Source: Listeria innocua
Lineage (GTDB): Bacteria > Bacillota > Bacilli > Lactobacillales > Listeriaceae
Direction: 5' to 3'
NCBI RefSeq assembly: GCF_028596125.1
Contig: NZ_CP117229.1
Coordinates: 914,001 to 978,000, forward strand
Length of the DNA: 64,000 nt
Shown here: in pieces, positions 25,195 through 33,925 of the stretch
Position numbering within the stretch: the first letter of the stretch is position 1
How the letters are laid out: every line of letters begins with the position of its first letter
The notes under the pieces: generated by a model
Told to the model about the DNA's origin: nothing
The model's database searches: none
Seen by the model: only the letters and a program-made list of their open reading frames with translations
Program-made: the position numbers and the translations under genes

Positions 25195-26450
25195 GGTCCA
25201 TTATCTGGATGACTTTTAATATAATAATCATCTACTGTTGGTTTATAGTTTGTTTGAACCGGTGCTTTGACAAAATCAGCAAGGACTTGGTCGATTTTTA
25301 CCCAACCGCGCCAGCTTAAATGAATAGGATCTTCTAAAAAGAAAGAATTATTTTGATATTGTTCTAGAGAGTAATAACGGAAGCCTTGACTCTCGATTTG
25401 TTGTTTTGTTTTAGCATAGTAACCATCTAAGCCTTGTTTGTTCATACCAATGTAGTCAATCCATTTACCATTAATAGGAGGATTGATGAAAATAACATCA
25501 GCGCCAGCTTTTTTAAATGCGTCCATTAGAAGTTGTAAATCACCAAATTCTGGAGATTCATCGTAACGCAAATCTTTACGGCTGTCTTTTAGCTTACCTT
25601 CAATTGGTTTGATTTTTTTCTGGTAATATTTTTCTTTCACTTGGAAAGGATTGTCACCGATACTTTTCTCACCAGTTTCTTTTGCTAGGTCATCTAGTTG
25701 TTTATAATCTAATTTTTCTGGGAGATCTTTTAGACCTTTTTCTATACGATCTTGTTTAGAACCTGAAACTGTTTTCGATTCTAAATCGTCTTTACGTTCT
25801 AAAATTTTCAGTTCGACATTACCAGCAAGTTTTACAAGTTTTGGATCATGAGGTTTTTTAGGACCTTTTGCGACGATGTTTTCAAGTAATTTCTTTAAAG
25901 TAGAGTCGCTTTGAACCACTTGGAACGATAATAATCTTTTAGCTGCATATCTGCGTTCAGGTGTGTTTTTCGCGTCTTCAAGTGCAAATTTATAAGCATG
26001 AAGAGGGGAGAAGTTAGCACCAAACGATGGATCAGAAACGCCTTTAGGTTGGAACCATTGTGGAGATAAAACTACAGCCACTTTTTTGCCTCTTAAGTCA
26101 TCACCAAGTGCATTTACATCAAGAAAATGGCTTAATGATTGTGTACCCGGACGACCTAATAGGAATGGTGTATAACCTTGATCATATTTTTTTGAGACTA
26201 CGCTAGGATGAAATGGATCGACACGAGAAAGCTCCGAAGAACCATAAATTGGTAAATAGTTTCCTTCTTTTAAAGCTTCTTTCTGGATGTCTAAGCCTTG
26301 GATGACGTATTCGTTCATAGACGTAGCACTCTTTTCTACAGTCTCCGAAGACACATAAGAAAATAAGCTGCTAGGTCCAAATAGAACGAAAAGGAAAACC
26401 GCGAATGCGACCAGTAAAGGCCCAAATGTCATCCACAGCTTTTTTTTCAT
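25176..26450 (-). CDS. dltD: D-alanine transfer protein DltD
   Basis: 424-aa membrane-anchored protein with one N-terminal helix (LWMTFGPLLVAFAVFLFVLFG) and an extracytoplasmic SGNH-like domain containing PIYGSSELSR with the likely nucleophile Ser. D/H residues lie in FLEDPIHLSWRGWV near the C-terminus. It performs or assists the final transfer of D-alanine to teichoic acids on the cell surface. The start overlaps the dltC stop by one base. Confidence 0.95.
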   Translation of the reverse strand: MKKKLWMTFGPLLVAFAVFLFVLFGPSSLFSYVSSETVEKSATSMNEYVIQGLDIQKEALKEGNYLPIYGSSELSRVDPFHPSVVSKKYDQGYTPFLLGRPGTQSLSHFLDVNALGDDLRGKKVAVVLSPQWFQPKGVSDPSFGANFSPLHAYKFALEDAKNTPERRYAAKRLLSFQVVQSDSTLKKLLENIVAKGPKKPHDPKLVKLAGNVELKILERKDDLESKTVSGSKQDRIEKGLKDLPEKLDYKQLDDLAKETGEKSIGDNPFQVKEKYYQKKIKPIEGKLKDSRKDLRYDESPEFGDLQLLMDAFKKAGADVIFINPPINGKWIDYIGMNKQGLDGYYAKTKQQIESQGFRYYSLEQYQNNSFFLEDPIHLSWRGWVKIDQVLADFVKAPVQTNYKPTVDDYYIKSHPDNGPKKIQK

Positions 26451-26686
26451 TATTTTAGCGCCTCAAGTTGTGTAATAATCATTTCAGGAGTAGCCCATTC
26501 GTCGCGGTCAAATTCTGAAACGGGTACAGTAATATCTAGTCTTGATTCAATTTCAATTAAAAGTTGAACAGTTGCCATTGAGTCTAGTAAACCTTCATCA
26601 AATAATTTGATATTTGTATTTTGTACTACTTCATCAGTTTCTGTAATTTCTTCTAAGATTTCTAATACATTTTCACGAAAAGCCAT
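26450..26686 (-). CDS. dltC: D-alanyl carrier protein DltC
   Basis: 78-aa acyl-carrier-like protein. The phosphopantetheine attachment site is [11 protein letters not shown], with Ser36. It accepts D-alanine from DltA and hands it to DltB at the membrane. It begins [16 protein letters not shown] and is preceded by AAAGGTGG. Confidence 0.96.
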   Translation of the reverse strand: MAFRENVLEILEEITETDEVVQNTNIKLFDEGLLDSMATVQLLIEIESRLDITVPVSEFDRDEWATPEMIITQLEALK

Positions 26687-26710
26687 TTAAATTACCACCT
26701 TTAGTTAGTT

Positions 26711-27895
26711 TTAAAAATTAATTTTATCTAAAATACCTGAGAAAATCAGGAATCCGAAACAAACAAATTGGAATGTAATGATAACGCCGATTACATAAGT
26801 TATTTTGTTTTTTGGATAGAACTTGTGCTTTTTGTTAAAGCGTTCGATTAGGTCGAAACCAACAATTAAAGTGGCTTGATAAAGACCATAAACGATGTAA
26901 TACCAGTGAAGTCCGTGCCATACACCCATAATGAAAAAGTTAACAAAATATGCGATATAGGCGATGGTGAACTTACTCTTGAACCATTTCTTTTTTGTAA
27001 GCCATAAGACAAAACGCATAAATACATAATCACGGAACCAGAAGGAAAGAGTCATATGCCAGCGATTCCAGAATTCTTTAATGTTTCGTGCTGCAAAAGG
27101 CTTATTGAAGTTCATTGGTGTTTGAACGCCGAGTAGATAACTCACTCCGACTGCGAAGGCACTGTAGCCAGCAAAGTCAAAGAATAAGTACATACTGTAT
27201 GCGTACATATAACCAATCAAACTTGTTGTTGTATCAACATTGTGTGTAATCGCGATGTCTAGTGGAACAACAAAATGTTTGTTTACTAAGTATGCGATAA
27301 TGAATTTATAGAGAAAACCAAGGAAGATAAGGAAAATTCCTCGATTCAGTAAAGCAACATAAGCTTCTTTACTAGGCGGATTATCAACGTCTTTTTTAAA
27401 GCGACGGAACCGGTCAATCGGTCCTGATGAAATAGTTGGGAAAAATAGTAAGAAATTAACAAAATCCCATGCGTTGTACTGTTTAATTAAGTTATCGCGT
27501 ATTTCAATAATCATTTGTGTCGCTTTAAAAGTTAAGTACGAAATCCCTAGGAAACCAACCATTGTTACTTGGTCCCCTAAAATTGGAACTACTTTAGAGA
27601 TTACAAGCGGGAGAATGGAGAGAATCACTGCTATGACGAATACGCCGCCATGATTCTGTTTTTTCTCCTGCCTGTAATGGAAGTAAAGTCGTACGAGTGC
27701 AAGTTGCCAGAAAACAAAGAAGATAAAAGTAACTCCTTGGACTGGATTTGCAGCGAATAAAAAGTATAAAAATACTAATGTGACAAAAGCGTTATATATC
27801 GGTAATCTTTTTCCTAACAAACCAGCTACTATGATAGGAATGAAAAACAGAAGAAGTACTCCAAAATAAAGTATTGTACCGTATGGTGTGCTCAC
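26711..27895 (-). CDS. dltB: MBOAT D-alanine transferase DltB
   Basis: 394-aa polytopic membrane protein of the MBOAT family with 10-12 hydrophobic segments. The catalytic His region is IMGVWHGLHWYYIVYG, and FWNRWHMTLSFWFRDYVF is the second conserved motif. It moves the D-alanyl group across the membrane. Its start overlaps the dltA stop by 4 nt. Confidence 0.96.
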   Translation of the reverse strand: MSTPYGTILYFGVLLLFFIPIIVAGLLGKRLPIYNAFVTLVFLYFLFAANPVQGVTFIFFVFWQLALVRLYFHYRQEKKQNHGGVFVIAVILSILPLVISKVVPILGDQVTMVGFLGISYLTFKATQMIIEIRDNLIKQYNAWDFVNFLLFFPTISSGPIDRFRRFKKDVDNPPSKEAYVALLNRGIFLIFLGFLYKFIIAYLVNKHFVVPLDIAITHNVDTTTSLIGYMYAYSMYLFFDFAGYSAFAVGVSYLLGVQTPMNFNKPFAARNIKEFWNRWHMTLSFWFRDYVFMRFVLWLTKKKWFKSKFTIAYIAYFVNFFIMGVWHGLHWYYIVYGLYQATLIVGFDLIERFNKKHKFYPKNKITYVIGVIITFQFVCFGFLIFSGILDKINF

Positions 27896-29439
27896 TTGTT
27901 AACCTCGCTGTTAAGTGCTTTTCGATCAATTTTGCCATTCATTGTCAACGGGAATTCCGTTTTATAAATCCATTTTCTTGGGATCATATATGCTGGCATA
28001 AATTCTTTTAATTCGTTTTTGATTGCTGCACTTAGCTGGTATTCTTTTTCAAAATCGTGGGAAGACGGGATGACCTGAGCGACCAACATATCAACCTTTT
28101 CATCTTTCATTTTAGGAATAATAGCGCAGTTTTGGATGTAACTTACTTTTTTTAGATTGTTTTCAATATCTTCAAGTTCGATTCTGTAACCATGAAGCTT
28201 AATTTGGAAGTCAAGACGACCTTGGAAGAAGAGATAACCATCTTTTATAACACCAGAGTCACCAGTATGGTAGGCTTGGTAACCTTTGTAATCAAAGAAT
28301 ACTTGGTCTGTTTTTTCTGGTTCGTTTAAATATCCTTTTGAAACACTTGCACCGATTAGGATGATTTCGCCTTTTTCGCCTTCAGGAAGTATTTCACCAG
28401 TTTCTTGATCGACAATATGAAGTCGCATATCTGGTTTAATAACTCCAAGTGGTAGGCTCGGATAAGCATCAATCAACTCGCGTGTTACTTTTACTTGTGT
28501 AACAGCAACTGTAGCTTCTGTCGGCCCGTATGTGTTATAAATGACTGCATCTGGGAAACGGTCAAGTAGTTCACTTGCTGTTTTCTTAGCAAGTACTTCA
28601 CCACAGAATAAGAAACGTGTTAAATTAGGGTTGTTTTCTTGGTTGAAATTATCATCTAGTAAACATAAGTCTGCAAATGATGGAGTAGAAACCCATACAT
28701 CAAAATTTTGAGCAGGTATTTCGCGATATAAATCTTTCATGTTAGCAGTGATTGTTTTATCTAGTGGTACAAGAGTTCCGCCTGAAAGTAAGCTTGGATA
28801 TAAGTCCATAACCGACAAGTCAAAGGAAAATGGTGCTTGGTTTAAGAAGCGCAATCCTTGTCTTAACGAGAAATCTTGTAAAATCCAATTGCTAAAACTA
28901 ACTAAATTGTTTTGGCTAATTTGAACGCCTTTTGGATTTCCTGTGCTTCCTGATGTGTATATAATATAATAATTATCATCATTTTTAACACATTCAGCAG
29001 GGTCTGGCACTTCTTCAAAATGTTTTTCCAAAGCATCCATCAATTGGTCTTGTGTTAGAACGGGACAACCTGTAATTGTAAGGTTGCTTGGAAGCTCTTC
29101 TGTGCAAATGAATAGTGCAGGATCTGCTGCTTTTTTGATTTGTTCTATACGTTCAACTGGCATAGAAACATCTACAGGAACATAAGCACGTCCTGATTTA
29201 ATAGTACCTAAAAACGCAATAAGCATTAGTGGGGACATGTGTCCGTACACGATAATAGGTTTTTCTTTGTCAGAGTTTAAAGTATTTAGTAGAAAAGAGC
29301 CGAATGCATCCGATTGCCGTTTAAGTTCTTTGTAGGAAAGACGTGTTCCAGCATATTCATAGCAAGGGAAATCCGGTGTCTTTTCTGCCCATGCATCAAT
29401 TCTTTCAATGATACTCGTTGTCATAATTGATATTCCCAT
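27892..29439 (-). CDS. dltA: D-alanine--D-alanyl carrier protein ligase DltA
   Basis: 515-aa adenylate-forming enzyme that activates D-alanine and loads DltC. The nucleotide-binding YYIIYTSGSTGNPKGVQIS, FCGEVL, YNTYGPTEATVAV, YHTGDSG and the C-terminal catalytic Lys in MNGKIDRKAL are all present. I start at the ATG at 29439, about 10 nt after AAAGGA; the ATG five codons later (MTTSIIERID) is the start often annotated. It lies in dltX-A-B-C-D. Confidence 0.96.
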   Translation of the reverse strand: MGISIMTTSIIERIDAWAEKTPDFPCYEYAGTRLSYKELKRQSDAFGSFLLNTLNSDKEKPIIVYGHMSPLMLIAFLGTIKSGRAYVPVDVSMPVERIEQIKKAADPALFICTEELPSNLTITGCPVLTQDQLMDALEKHFEEVPDPAECVKNDDNYYIIYTSGSTGNPKGVQISQNNLVSFSNWILQDFSLRQGLRFLNQAPFSFDLSVMDLYPSLLSGGTLVPLDKTITANMKDLYREIPAQNFDVWVSTPSFADLCLLDDNFNQENNPNLTRFLFCGEVLAKKTASELLDRFPDAVIYNTYGPTEATVAVTQVKVTRELIDAYPSLPLGVIKPDMRLHIVDQETGEILPEGEKGEIILIGASVSKGYLNEPEKTDQVFFDYKGYQAYHTGDSGVIKDGYLFFQGRLDFQIKLHGYRIELEDIENNLKKVSYIQNCAIIPKMKDEKVDMLVAQVIPSSHDFEKEYQLSAAIKNELKEFMPAYMIPRKWIYKTEFPLTMNGKIDRKALNSEVNK

Positions 29440-29461
29440 TTTTTAACAGTCCTTTCTTTTT

Positions 29462-29608
29462 TTAAAATTCATTGTAAATAAATTTGGCGCCTTCAGGGTT
29501 TTTGAAACCATAAAACCATAGCAACCCAAGCAAAACAGTCAAGTAAAAAATAGTCTTCATTGTAAAAATTGTTGCTGGATGATGCAAAAATAGTTTTACT
29601 TTATTCAT
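29462..29608 (-). CDS. dltX: Teichoic acid D-Ala incorporation-associated protein DltX
   Basis: 48-codon gene between the dlt promoter region and dltA. It starts at ATG with AGAGGTGG upstream. The sequence has one transmembrane helix (MKTIFYLTVLLGLLWFYGF) and ends with the conserved FIYNEF tail of DltX. Recent work shows DltX carries D-alanine on its C-terminal motif between DltB and DltD, and it is required for D-alanylation in several Firmicutes. It is easily missed by gene callers. Confidence 0.93.
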   Translation of the reverse strand: MNKVKLFLHHPATIFTMKTIFYLTVLLGLLWFYGFKNPEGAKFIYNEF

Positions 29609-29673
29609 AAATCCACCTCTTTATTATTTCAGTTATGTTACAAATATTAAAATTAAACTCTTAATACTTACTT

Positions 29674-29717
29674 ACTGTAATACATCTGTCTTTAAATGTC
29701 TAATTACATTTTTGTAA
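29674..29717 (-). promoter_or_regulatory. dlt operon promoter with adjacent palindrome
   Basis: On the minus strand TAGACA (29702-29697), a 17-nt spacer and TACAGT (29679-29674) form a promoter 66 nt before dltX. A 5-4-5 palindrome TTACA-TTTT-TGTAA (29704-29717) sits just upstream of its -35. VirR is the known activator of Listeria dlt; assigning this palindrome to VirR is inference. Confidence 0.5.
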
Positions 29718-29738
29718 GGTTAGAAAAATAAACTTACT

Positions 29739-29766
29739 TTGAACTTAAAAGTAGGTAGCGTATAAT
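29739..29766 (+). promoter_or_regulatory. rpiA promoter
   Basis: TTGAAC (29739-29744), a 16-nt spacer and perfect TATAAT (29761-29766). It is divergent from the dlt promoter. Confidence 0.75.
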
Positions 29767-29815
29767 GAAAATATCGATATCGCAATGCTTTAATGCTAAG
29801 TTGGGAGGAAAATAA

Positions 29816-30490
29816 ATGATTAATCAAAAGAAAATCGCAGGTGAAAAAGCGTGTGAATGGATTGAAGATGGAATGGTTGTCGGTCTTGGAACGGGAAGTA
29901 CCGTTTATTATACGATTGAAAAATTAGGGGAAATGGTGCAAAAAGGCTTAAACATTACTGGGGTGGCTACTTCTATAGAAACAGAACAACAAGCTCGGAC
30001 ATTAGGGATTCCGCTAAAATCTTTAAATGATGTAACGAAAATTGATGTCACAATTGATGGCGCTGATGAAATTAATCAAGCTTTTCAAGGAATAAAAGGG
30101 GGCGGAGGAGCACTTTTACGAGAAAAGATGGTTGCTCAAGCTAGTTCAAAGAATATTTGGGTTGTTGGGGAAGAGAAGCTTGTGACAGAGCTTGGAAAAT
30201 TTCCTTTGCCACTTGAAGTGATTCCTTTTGGATGGAAGCAAATTAAACGAATGCTAGAAAATGACGGGGTTGAAACTACTTTGCGCAAACAGTCGTCAGG
30301 AGAAATATATGAAACAAATAACGGCAATTATATTTTAGATATTATAAATCAGACCTTTACTAATCCAGAAGCCTGGCATGAAAAGTTAGCGGGCATTCCT
30401 GGGGTACTTGAGCACGGCTTATTTCTTCATTATGTAGATATAATTATTTGCGGCAAAGCATCAGGAGAAATAGAGATAATAAAAAAATAG
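29816..30490 (+). CDS. rpiA: Ribose-5-phosphate isomerase A
   Basis: 224-aa isomerase interconverting ribose-5-P and ribulose-5-P in the non-oxidative pentose phosphate pathway. Diagnostic segments: GLGTGSTVYYTIEKL, DVTIDGADEI (catalytic Asp) and IKGGGGALLREKMVA. The ATG follows GGGAGGA. It stands alone between the dlt promoter region and a bidirectional terminator. Confidence 0.95.
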   Translation: MINQKKIAGEKACEWIEDGMVVGLGTGSTVYYTIEKLGEMVQKGLNITGVATSIETEQQARTLGIPLKSLNDVTKIDVTIDGADEINQAFQGIKGGGGALLREKMVAQASSKNIWVVGEEKLVTELGKFPLPLEVIPFGWKQIKRMLENDGVETTLRKQSSGEIYETNNGNYILDIINQTFTNPEAWHEKLAGIPGVLEHGLFLHYVDIIICGKASGEIEIIKK

Positions 30491-30526
30491 TTATTTCTTC
30501 TATTAGAAAGAAATAACTATTTTTAT
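30482..30526. terminator. Bidirectional terminator between rpiA and the GNAT gene
   Basis: AAAATAGTTATTTCTT pairs with AAGAAATAACTATTTT, loop of about 9 nt. Confidence 0.9.
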
Positions 30527-30963
30527 TAATAAGTTAATGTTTTTTTCATTTCTTTATGTTTAATTCCTGCATCTAAGAATACATCAGAGCACGTTTCATA
30601 GCCAAGTTTTTCATAAAAGGGGATTGCTGTTAACTGGGCGCCTAATTTTAGTGTTGTTAATCCACGCTTTTTAGCTTCCAGTTCAATAGCTTCCATGATT
30701 CTACGTCCACTGCCGGAGCCACGGGCTATTTTTTGGGTGCAAATGCGTTCGACTTTACCGTAACCATCCTTTACGCGAAATCTGCCTGTCGCGAGCGCTG
30801 TGCCGTCTTCAGCGTAATCAACAAACATATCCACCGAAGCCATTTCATCAAATTCATCCCATTCTAATGCAGGATCTACATTTTGTTCGACAACGAAAAC
30901 GTCATTTCGAATTTTTAGTGCTGCTTGTTTACCTAGTTCATCTGTTACTTTTTTTACCGTCAA
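30526..30963 (-). CDS. GNAT family N-acetyltransferase
   Basis: 145-aa acetyltransferase of the ElaA-like GNAT class. It opens with a short FVVEQNVDPALEWDEFD stretch and has the acetyl-CoA-binding VERICTQKIARGSGSGRRIMEAIELEAKK with its R-x-x-G-x-G/A region, then IPFYEKLGYETCSDVF. The substrate is not predictable. Its start lies 16 nt after the esterase stop, so the two are probably one transcript. Confidence 0.85.
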   Translation of the reverse strand: MTVKKVTDELGKQAALKIRNDVFVVEQNVDPALEWDEFDEMASVDMFVDYAEDGTALATGRFRVKDGYGKVERICTQKIARGSGSGRRIMEAIELEAKKRGLTTLKLGAQLTAIPFYEKLGYETCSDVFLDAGIKHKEMKKTLTY

Positions 30964-30979
30964 GTTGTTCCGTCCCTTC

Positions 30980-31729
30980 CTATGCGCGCATGCTTTCTAA
31001 ATCAAACGTATTTACTGGAAGCATAAATTGTAAGGATTCTTTAATAAATGGCTGCCAGTATTTCCAGCGATGATCGCCGTTAAATACGCGGAAATAATAA
31101 TCAAACCCACGAGAGGTTAAAATTTGTTCTAAAGATTTGTTTGGTGATAGAAAATCGAGTATTTCATCTCCAGTAGTTTCAACTGCAGTTTCTTGGTCGC
31201 CAATAATATGGTAGATTTTTACTTTGGCAGGGTCAGCTTTTTCTGCTAATGTAAGGATTGCATCATCGACATAAGGAGAATGTAAGATAACATTACCGAA
31301 CGTAAACGGAAATAGTAGTGCGGCTTTTAATGAAACAGATGCACCAAGGGAGTCACCCATAAGAAATCTACTCGTTGGCATTTGGAAAGAAGGGAAGCGT
31401 TCTTCAAGATAAGGAACAAGTTCGAATGCTAAGAACCGGATGTATGCTTCATTTTGTTCACCATCTGGATGATACTTTTCTCGGCGATCCATGACAGTTT
31501 TGTAAGGAATACCAATGAAAATGGCTTTTTGAATCTGCTCGTTTACTGCTAATTCTTCAGAGTGACGCGCAAGTTTACCAAACTGAAAATAATCTTTTCC
31601 ATCTTGTACAATAAATAAAGGATATTTGTAAAGTGGCGAAAAATCAGGTGGTAAGCAAATAATTAAATCGAGTTCCTCTCCTAGCAATTTACTGTAAAAT
31701 TTCTCATCTAACATTTTATGAGCTGTCAT
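30980..31729 (-). CDS. Esterase (IroE/Fes-like alpha/beta hydrolase)
   Basis: About 249-aa alpha/beta hydrolase of the putative-esterase (PF00756-type) family. The Ser nucleophile lies in FLMGDSLGASVSLKAA, and FNGDHRWKYWQPFI carries the C-terminal His. No signal peptide is present, so it acts in the cytosol. Family members hydrolyse siderophore esters or other acyl esters. I start at the second Met (31729), 9 nt after GGAG; the first Met is only 3 nt from it. Confidence 0.8.
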   Translation of the reverse strand: MTAHKMLDEKFYSKLLGEELDLIICLPPDFSPLYKYPLFIVQDGKDYFQFGKLARHSEELAVNEQIQKAIFIGIPYKTVMDRREKYHPDGEQNEAYIRFLAFELVPYLEERFPSFQMPTSRFLMGDSLGASVSLKAALLFPFTFGNVILHSPYVDDAILTLAEKADPAKVKIYHIIGDQETAVETTGDEILDFLSPNKSLEQILTSRGFDYYFRVFNGDHRWKYWQPFIKESLQFMLPVNTFDLESMRA

Positions 31730-31870
31730 TTTCATTCTCTCCTTTCTTGAAATCCTTCCTTCTAGATGATTGTTTTTTGAAAAGTTACTCTATTTTAGCA
31801 TGAATTACATTAAAAGAAAGAACATTTTGCCTATTTATTAGAAAAAATTTTCTTTTTCATAGGACTTCAC

Positions 31871-31899
31871 TGCAATAATAGCGTTTATTGTGCTATACT
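31871..31899 (+). promoter_or_regulatory. ilvE promoter (extended -10)
   Basis: Weak TGCAAT (31871-31876), a 17-nt spacer and TGCTATACT (extended -10, 31891-31899). Confidence 0.5.
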
Positions 31900-31946
31900 G
31901 AAACATACAATAATTCTGATTTATCGATAGAAAGTGGGGATTTTGA

Positions 31947-32966
31947 ATGAGTAAAGATATTGACTGGAGTAATTTAGGGTTTAGTTATATTAAAACGGAC
32001 AAGCGTTATATTTCACATTGGAAAGACGGAGCGTGGGATGAAGGTACTTTGACGGAAGATAATACACTTCATATTAGTGAAGGTTCTACTGCACTTCATT
32101 ATGGCCAACAATGTTTTGAAGGTTTGAAAGCATATCGTTGTAAGGATGGTTCCATTAACCTTTTTCGTCCAGATCGTAATGCTGCTCGTATTCAAAAAAG
32201 TTGTGAACGTTTATTAATGCCTCATATTCCAACAGAAAAATTTATTGATGCTTGTATGCAAGTTGTTCGTGCAAATGAAGAATTTGTTCCACCTTATGGT
32301 ACTGGAGCAACTCTTTATTTACGACCGTTTGTAATTGGCGTAGGTGATAATATTGGCGTTCATGCAGCTCCAGAGTATATTTTCTCTGTTTTTTGTTCAC
32401 CAGTTGGTCCTTATTTCAAAGGCGGAATGGCACCAACTAACTTTATCGTTTCTGACTTTGACCGTGCCGCTCCAAATGGAACAGGTGCAGCAAAAGTAGG
32501 CGGTAACTATGCAGCAAGTTTACTTCCAGGGCAAAACGCAAAAGATCGTAATTTTGGGGATTGTATCTACTTGGACCCAGCTACTCATACAAAAATTGAA
32601 GAAGTTGGCTCGGCTAATTTCTTTGGTATTACAAAAGACGATAAATTTATTACGCCGTATTCTCCTTCTATTTTGCCAAGTATCACAAAGTATTCATTAC
32701 TTTATTTGGCAGAACACCGTTTAGGTTTAAAAGCAGAAGAAGGCGATGTATTTATTGATAAGTTAGATGAATTTAAGGAAGCAGGCGCATGTGGAACCGC
32801 CGCAGTTATCACACCAATTGGCGGTATTCAAACAAAAGATGACTTCCATGTGTTTTACAGTGAAACAGAAGTAGGTCCAGTAACAAAACGCCTATTTGAT
32901 GAACTATGTGGAATTCAATTTGGAGATGTAGAAGCTCCAGAAGGTTGGATTTATAAAGTGAAATAA
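31947..32966 (+). CDS. ilvE: Branched-chain amino acid aminotransferase
   Basis: 339-aa PLP-dependent fold-type IV transaminase interconverting leucine, isoleucine and valine with their keto acids. The Lys of [12 protein letters not shown] is the likely PLP Schiff-base residue. The conserved [14 protein letters not shown] near the start, [10 protein letters not shown] and [13 protein letters not shown] are family features. In Listeria the keto acids also feed branched-chain fatty acid synthesis. It is a single-gene unit. Confidence 0.95.
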   Translation: MSKDIDWSNLGFSYIKTDKRYISHWKDGAWDEGTLTEDNTLHISEGSTALHYGQQCFEGLKAYRCKDGSINLFRPDRNAARIQKSCERLLMPHIPTEKFIDACMQVVRANEEFVPPYGTGATLYLRPFVIGVGDNIGVHAAPEYIFSVFCSPVGPYFKGGMAPTNFIVSDFDRAAPNGTGAAKVGGNYAASLLPGQNAKDRNFGDCIYLDPATHTKIEEVGSANFFGITKDDKFITPYSPSILPSITKYSLLYLAEHRLGLKAEEGDVFIDKLDEFKEAGACGTAAVITPIGGIQTKDDFHVFYSETEVGPVTKRLFDELCGIQFGDVEAPEGWIYKVK

Positions 32967-32970
32967 TGAC

Positions 32971-33000
32971 AAACCGTCCGTTTATCGGGCGGTTTTTTTT
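32971..33000 (+). terminator. Terminator of ilvE
   Basis: AAACCGTCCG pairs with CGGGCGGTTT, followed by T8. Confidence 0.9.
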
Positions 33001-33049
33001 ATGCTTAATTTTAGTTAATTTATTTAAAAAAAAGAATATAAGTTTTTTG

Positions 33050-33114
33050 TTGACAGCATATCAACTAAGTGTTACTATATAGTGGTAATAAGTGATACAG
33101 AATACCCGTGATAC
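33050..33114 (+). promoter_or_regulatory. Promoter and repeat cluster of the ABC exporter operon
   Basis: Perfect TTGACA (33050-33055), a 17-nt spacer and TACTAT (33073-33078). A 10-bp palindrome ACTATATAGT (33074-33083) covers the -10. The element GTGTTAC/GTGATAC is repeated at 33069, 33092 and 33108. Together these suggest a repressor operator; the regulator is not encoded next door. Confidence 0.6.
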
Positions 33115-33160
33115 TAAGTAGTGAAATAAAATAGGAAATTGGAAGGAAGGGTGAGTTCAA

Positions 33161-33925
33161 ATGAACGAATGGATGATTGAAGCTAGTGGGTTAAGAAAGT
33201 CTTTCAAAAAAAACGAAGTCTTAAAGGGCGTTGATTTTGGAGTAAGGCGCGGTGAGATTTTTGCTTTACTTGGCTCTAACGGTGCTGGGAAAACAACGAC
33301 TATTCAAATTTTAACTACACTTTTGAAAGCAGATAATGGAAAAGCGAGTGTTGCTGGGTTAGATGTTACGAAAGAACCAGAGAAAGTGAGAGAGCATATT
33401 AGTCTTACAGGACAATTTGCTGCAGTAGATGGTTTACTAACTGGTCGTGAGAATATTTTACTCATTGCAAAATTACGAGGAGAAAAAAATCCTGATCAAA
33501 CAGCCAAAGATTTACTAGCACGTTTTGGTTTAGAAAAAGCTTCAGACCGAAGAGCAGACACATATTCAGGCGGGATGATGAGACGTCTTGATATTGCAAT
33601 GAGTTTAGTGGGATCTCCGGATGTGATTTTTCTTGATGAACCGACGACAGGTCTTGATCCAGAAGGACGGATTGAGGTATGGAAAACGATTAAAGCTCTT
33701 TCTGATGGAGGAACTACTATTTTACTGACGACACAGTATTTAGATGAAGCGGAGCAACTTGCTGATAGAATTGCAATCCTTCACGGCGGAACGATTATTG
33801 CAAATGGTACTTTAGAGGAACTTAAAAAATTGTTCCCACCTGCTGAAATTGAATATGTCGAGAAACAACCGTCACTGGAAGAAATTTTCTTAGCAATTAT
33901 TAATGGTAAGGAGGGAGTAAAATGA
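33161..33925 (+). CDS. ABC transporter ATP-binding protein (DrrA-like)
   Basis: 254-aa ATPase of the drug or daunorubicin-resistance type. Walker A is GSNGAGKTT, the signature motif is YSGGMMRRL (an unusual GGMMR form found in DrrA), Walker B is VIFLDEPTTGLDP and the switch is LLTTQYLDEAEQLADRI. It overlaps the permease start by 4 nt, indicating translational coupling. The substrate is unknown. Confidence 0.92.
   Translation: MNEWMIEASGLRKSFKKNEVLKGVDFGVRRGEIFALLGSNGAGKTTTIQILTTLLKADNGKASVAGLDVTKEPEKVREHISLTGQFAAVDGLLTGRENILLIAKLRGEKNPDQTAKDLLARFGLEKASDRRADTYSGGMMRRLDIAMSLVGSPDVIFLDEPTTGLDPEGRIEVWKTIKALSDGGTTILLTTQYLDEAEQLADRIAILHGGTIIANGTLEELKKLFPPAEIEYVEKQPSLEEIFLAIINGKEGVK

Noticed and set aside
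33074-33114. CRISPR-like repeats upstream of the ABC exporter
   Set aside because: The repeated unit is only about 7 nt and spaced unevenly (23 and 16 nt), so it is an operator-like cluster and not an array.
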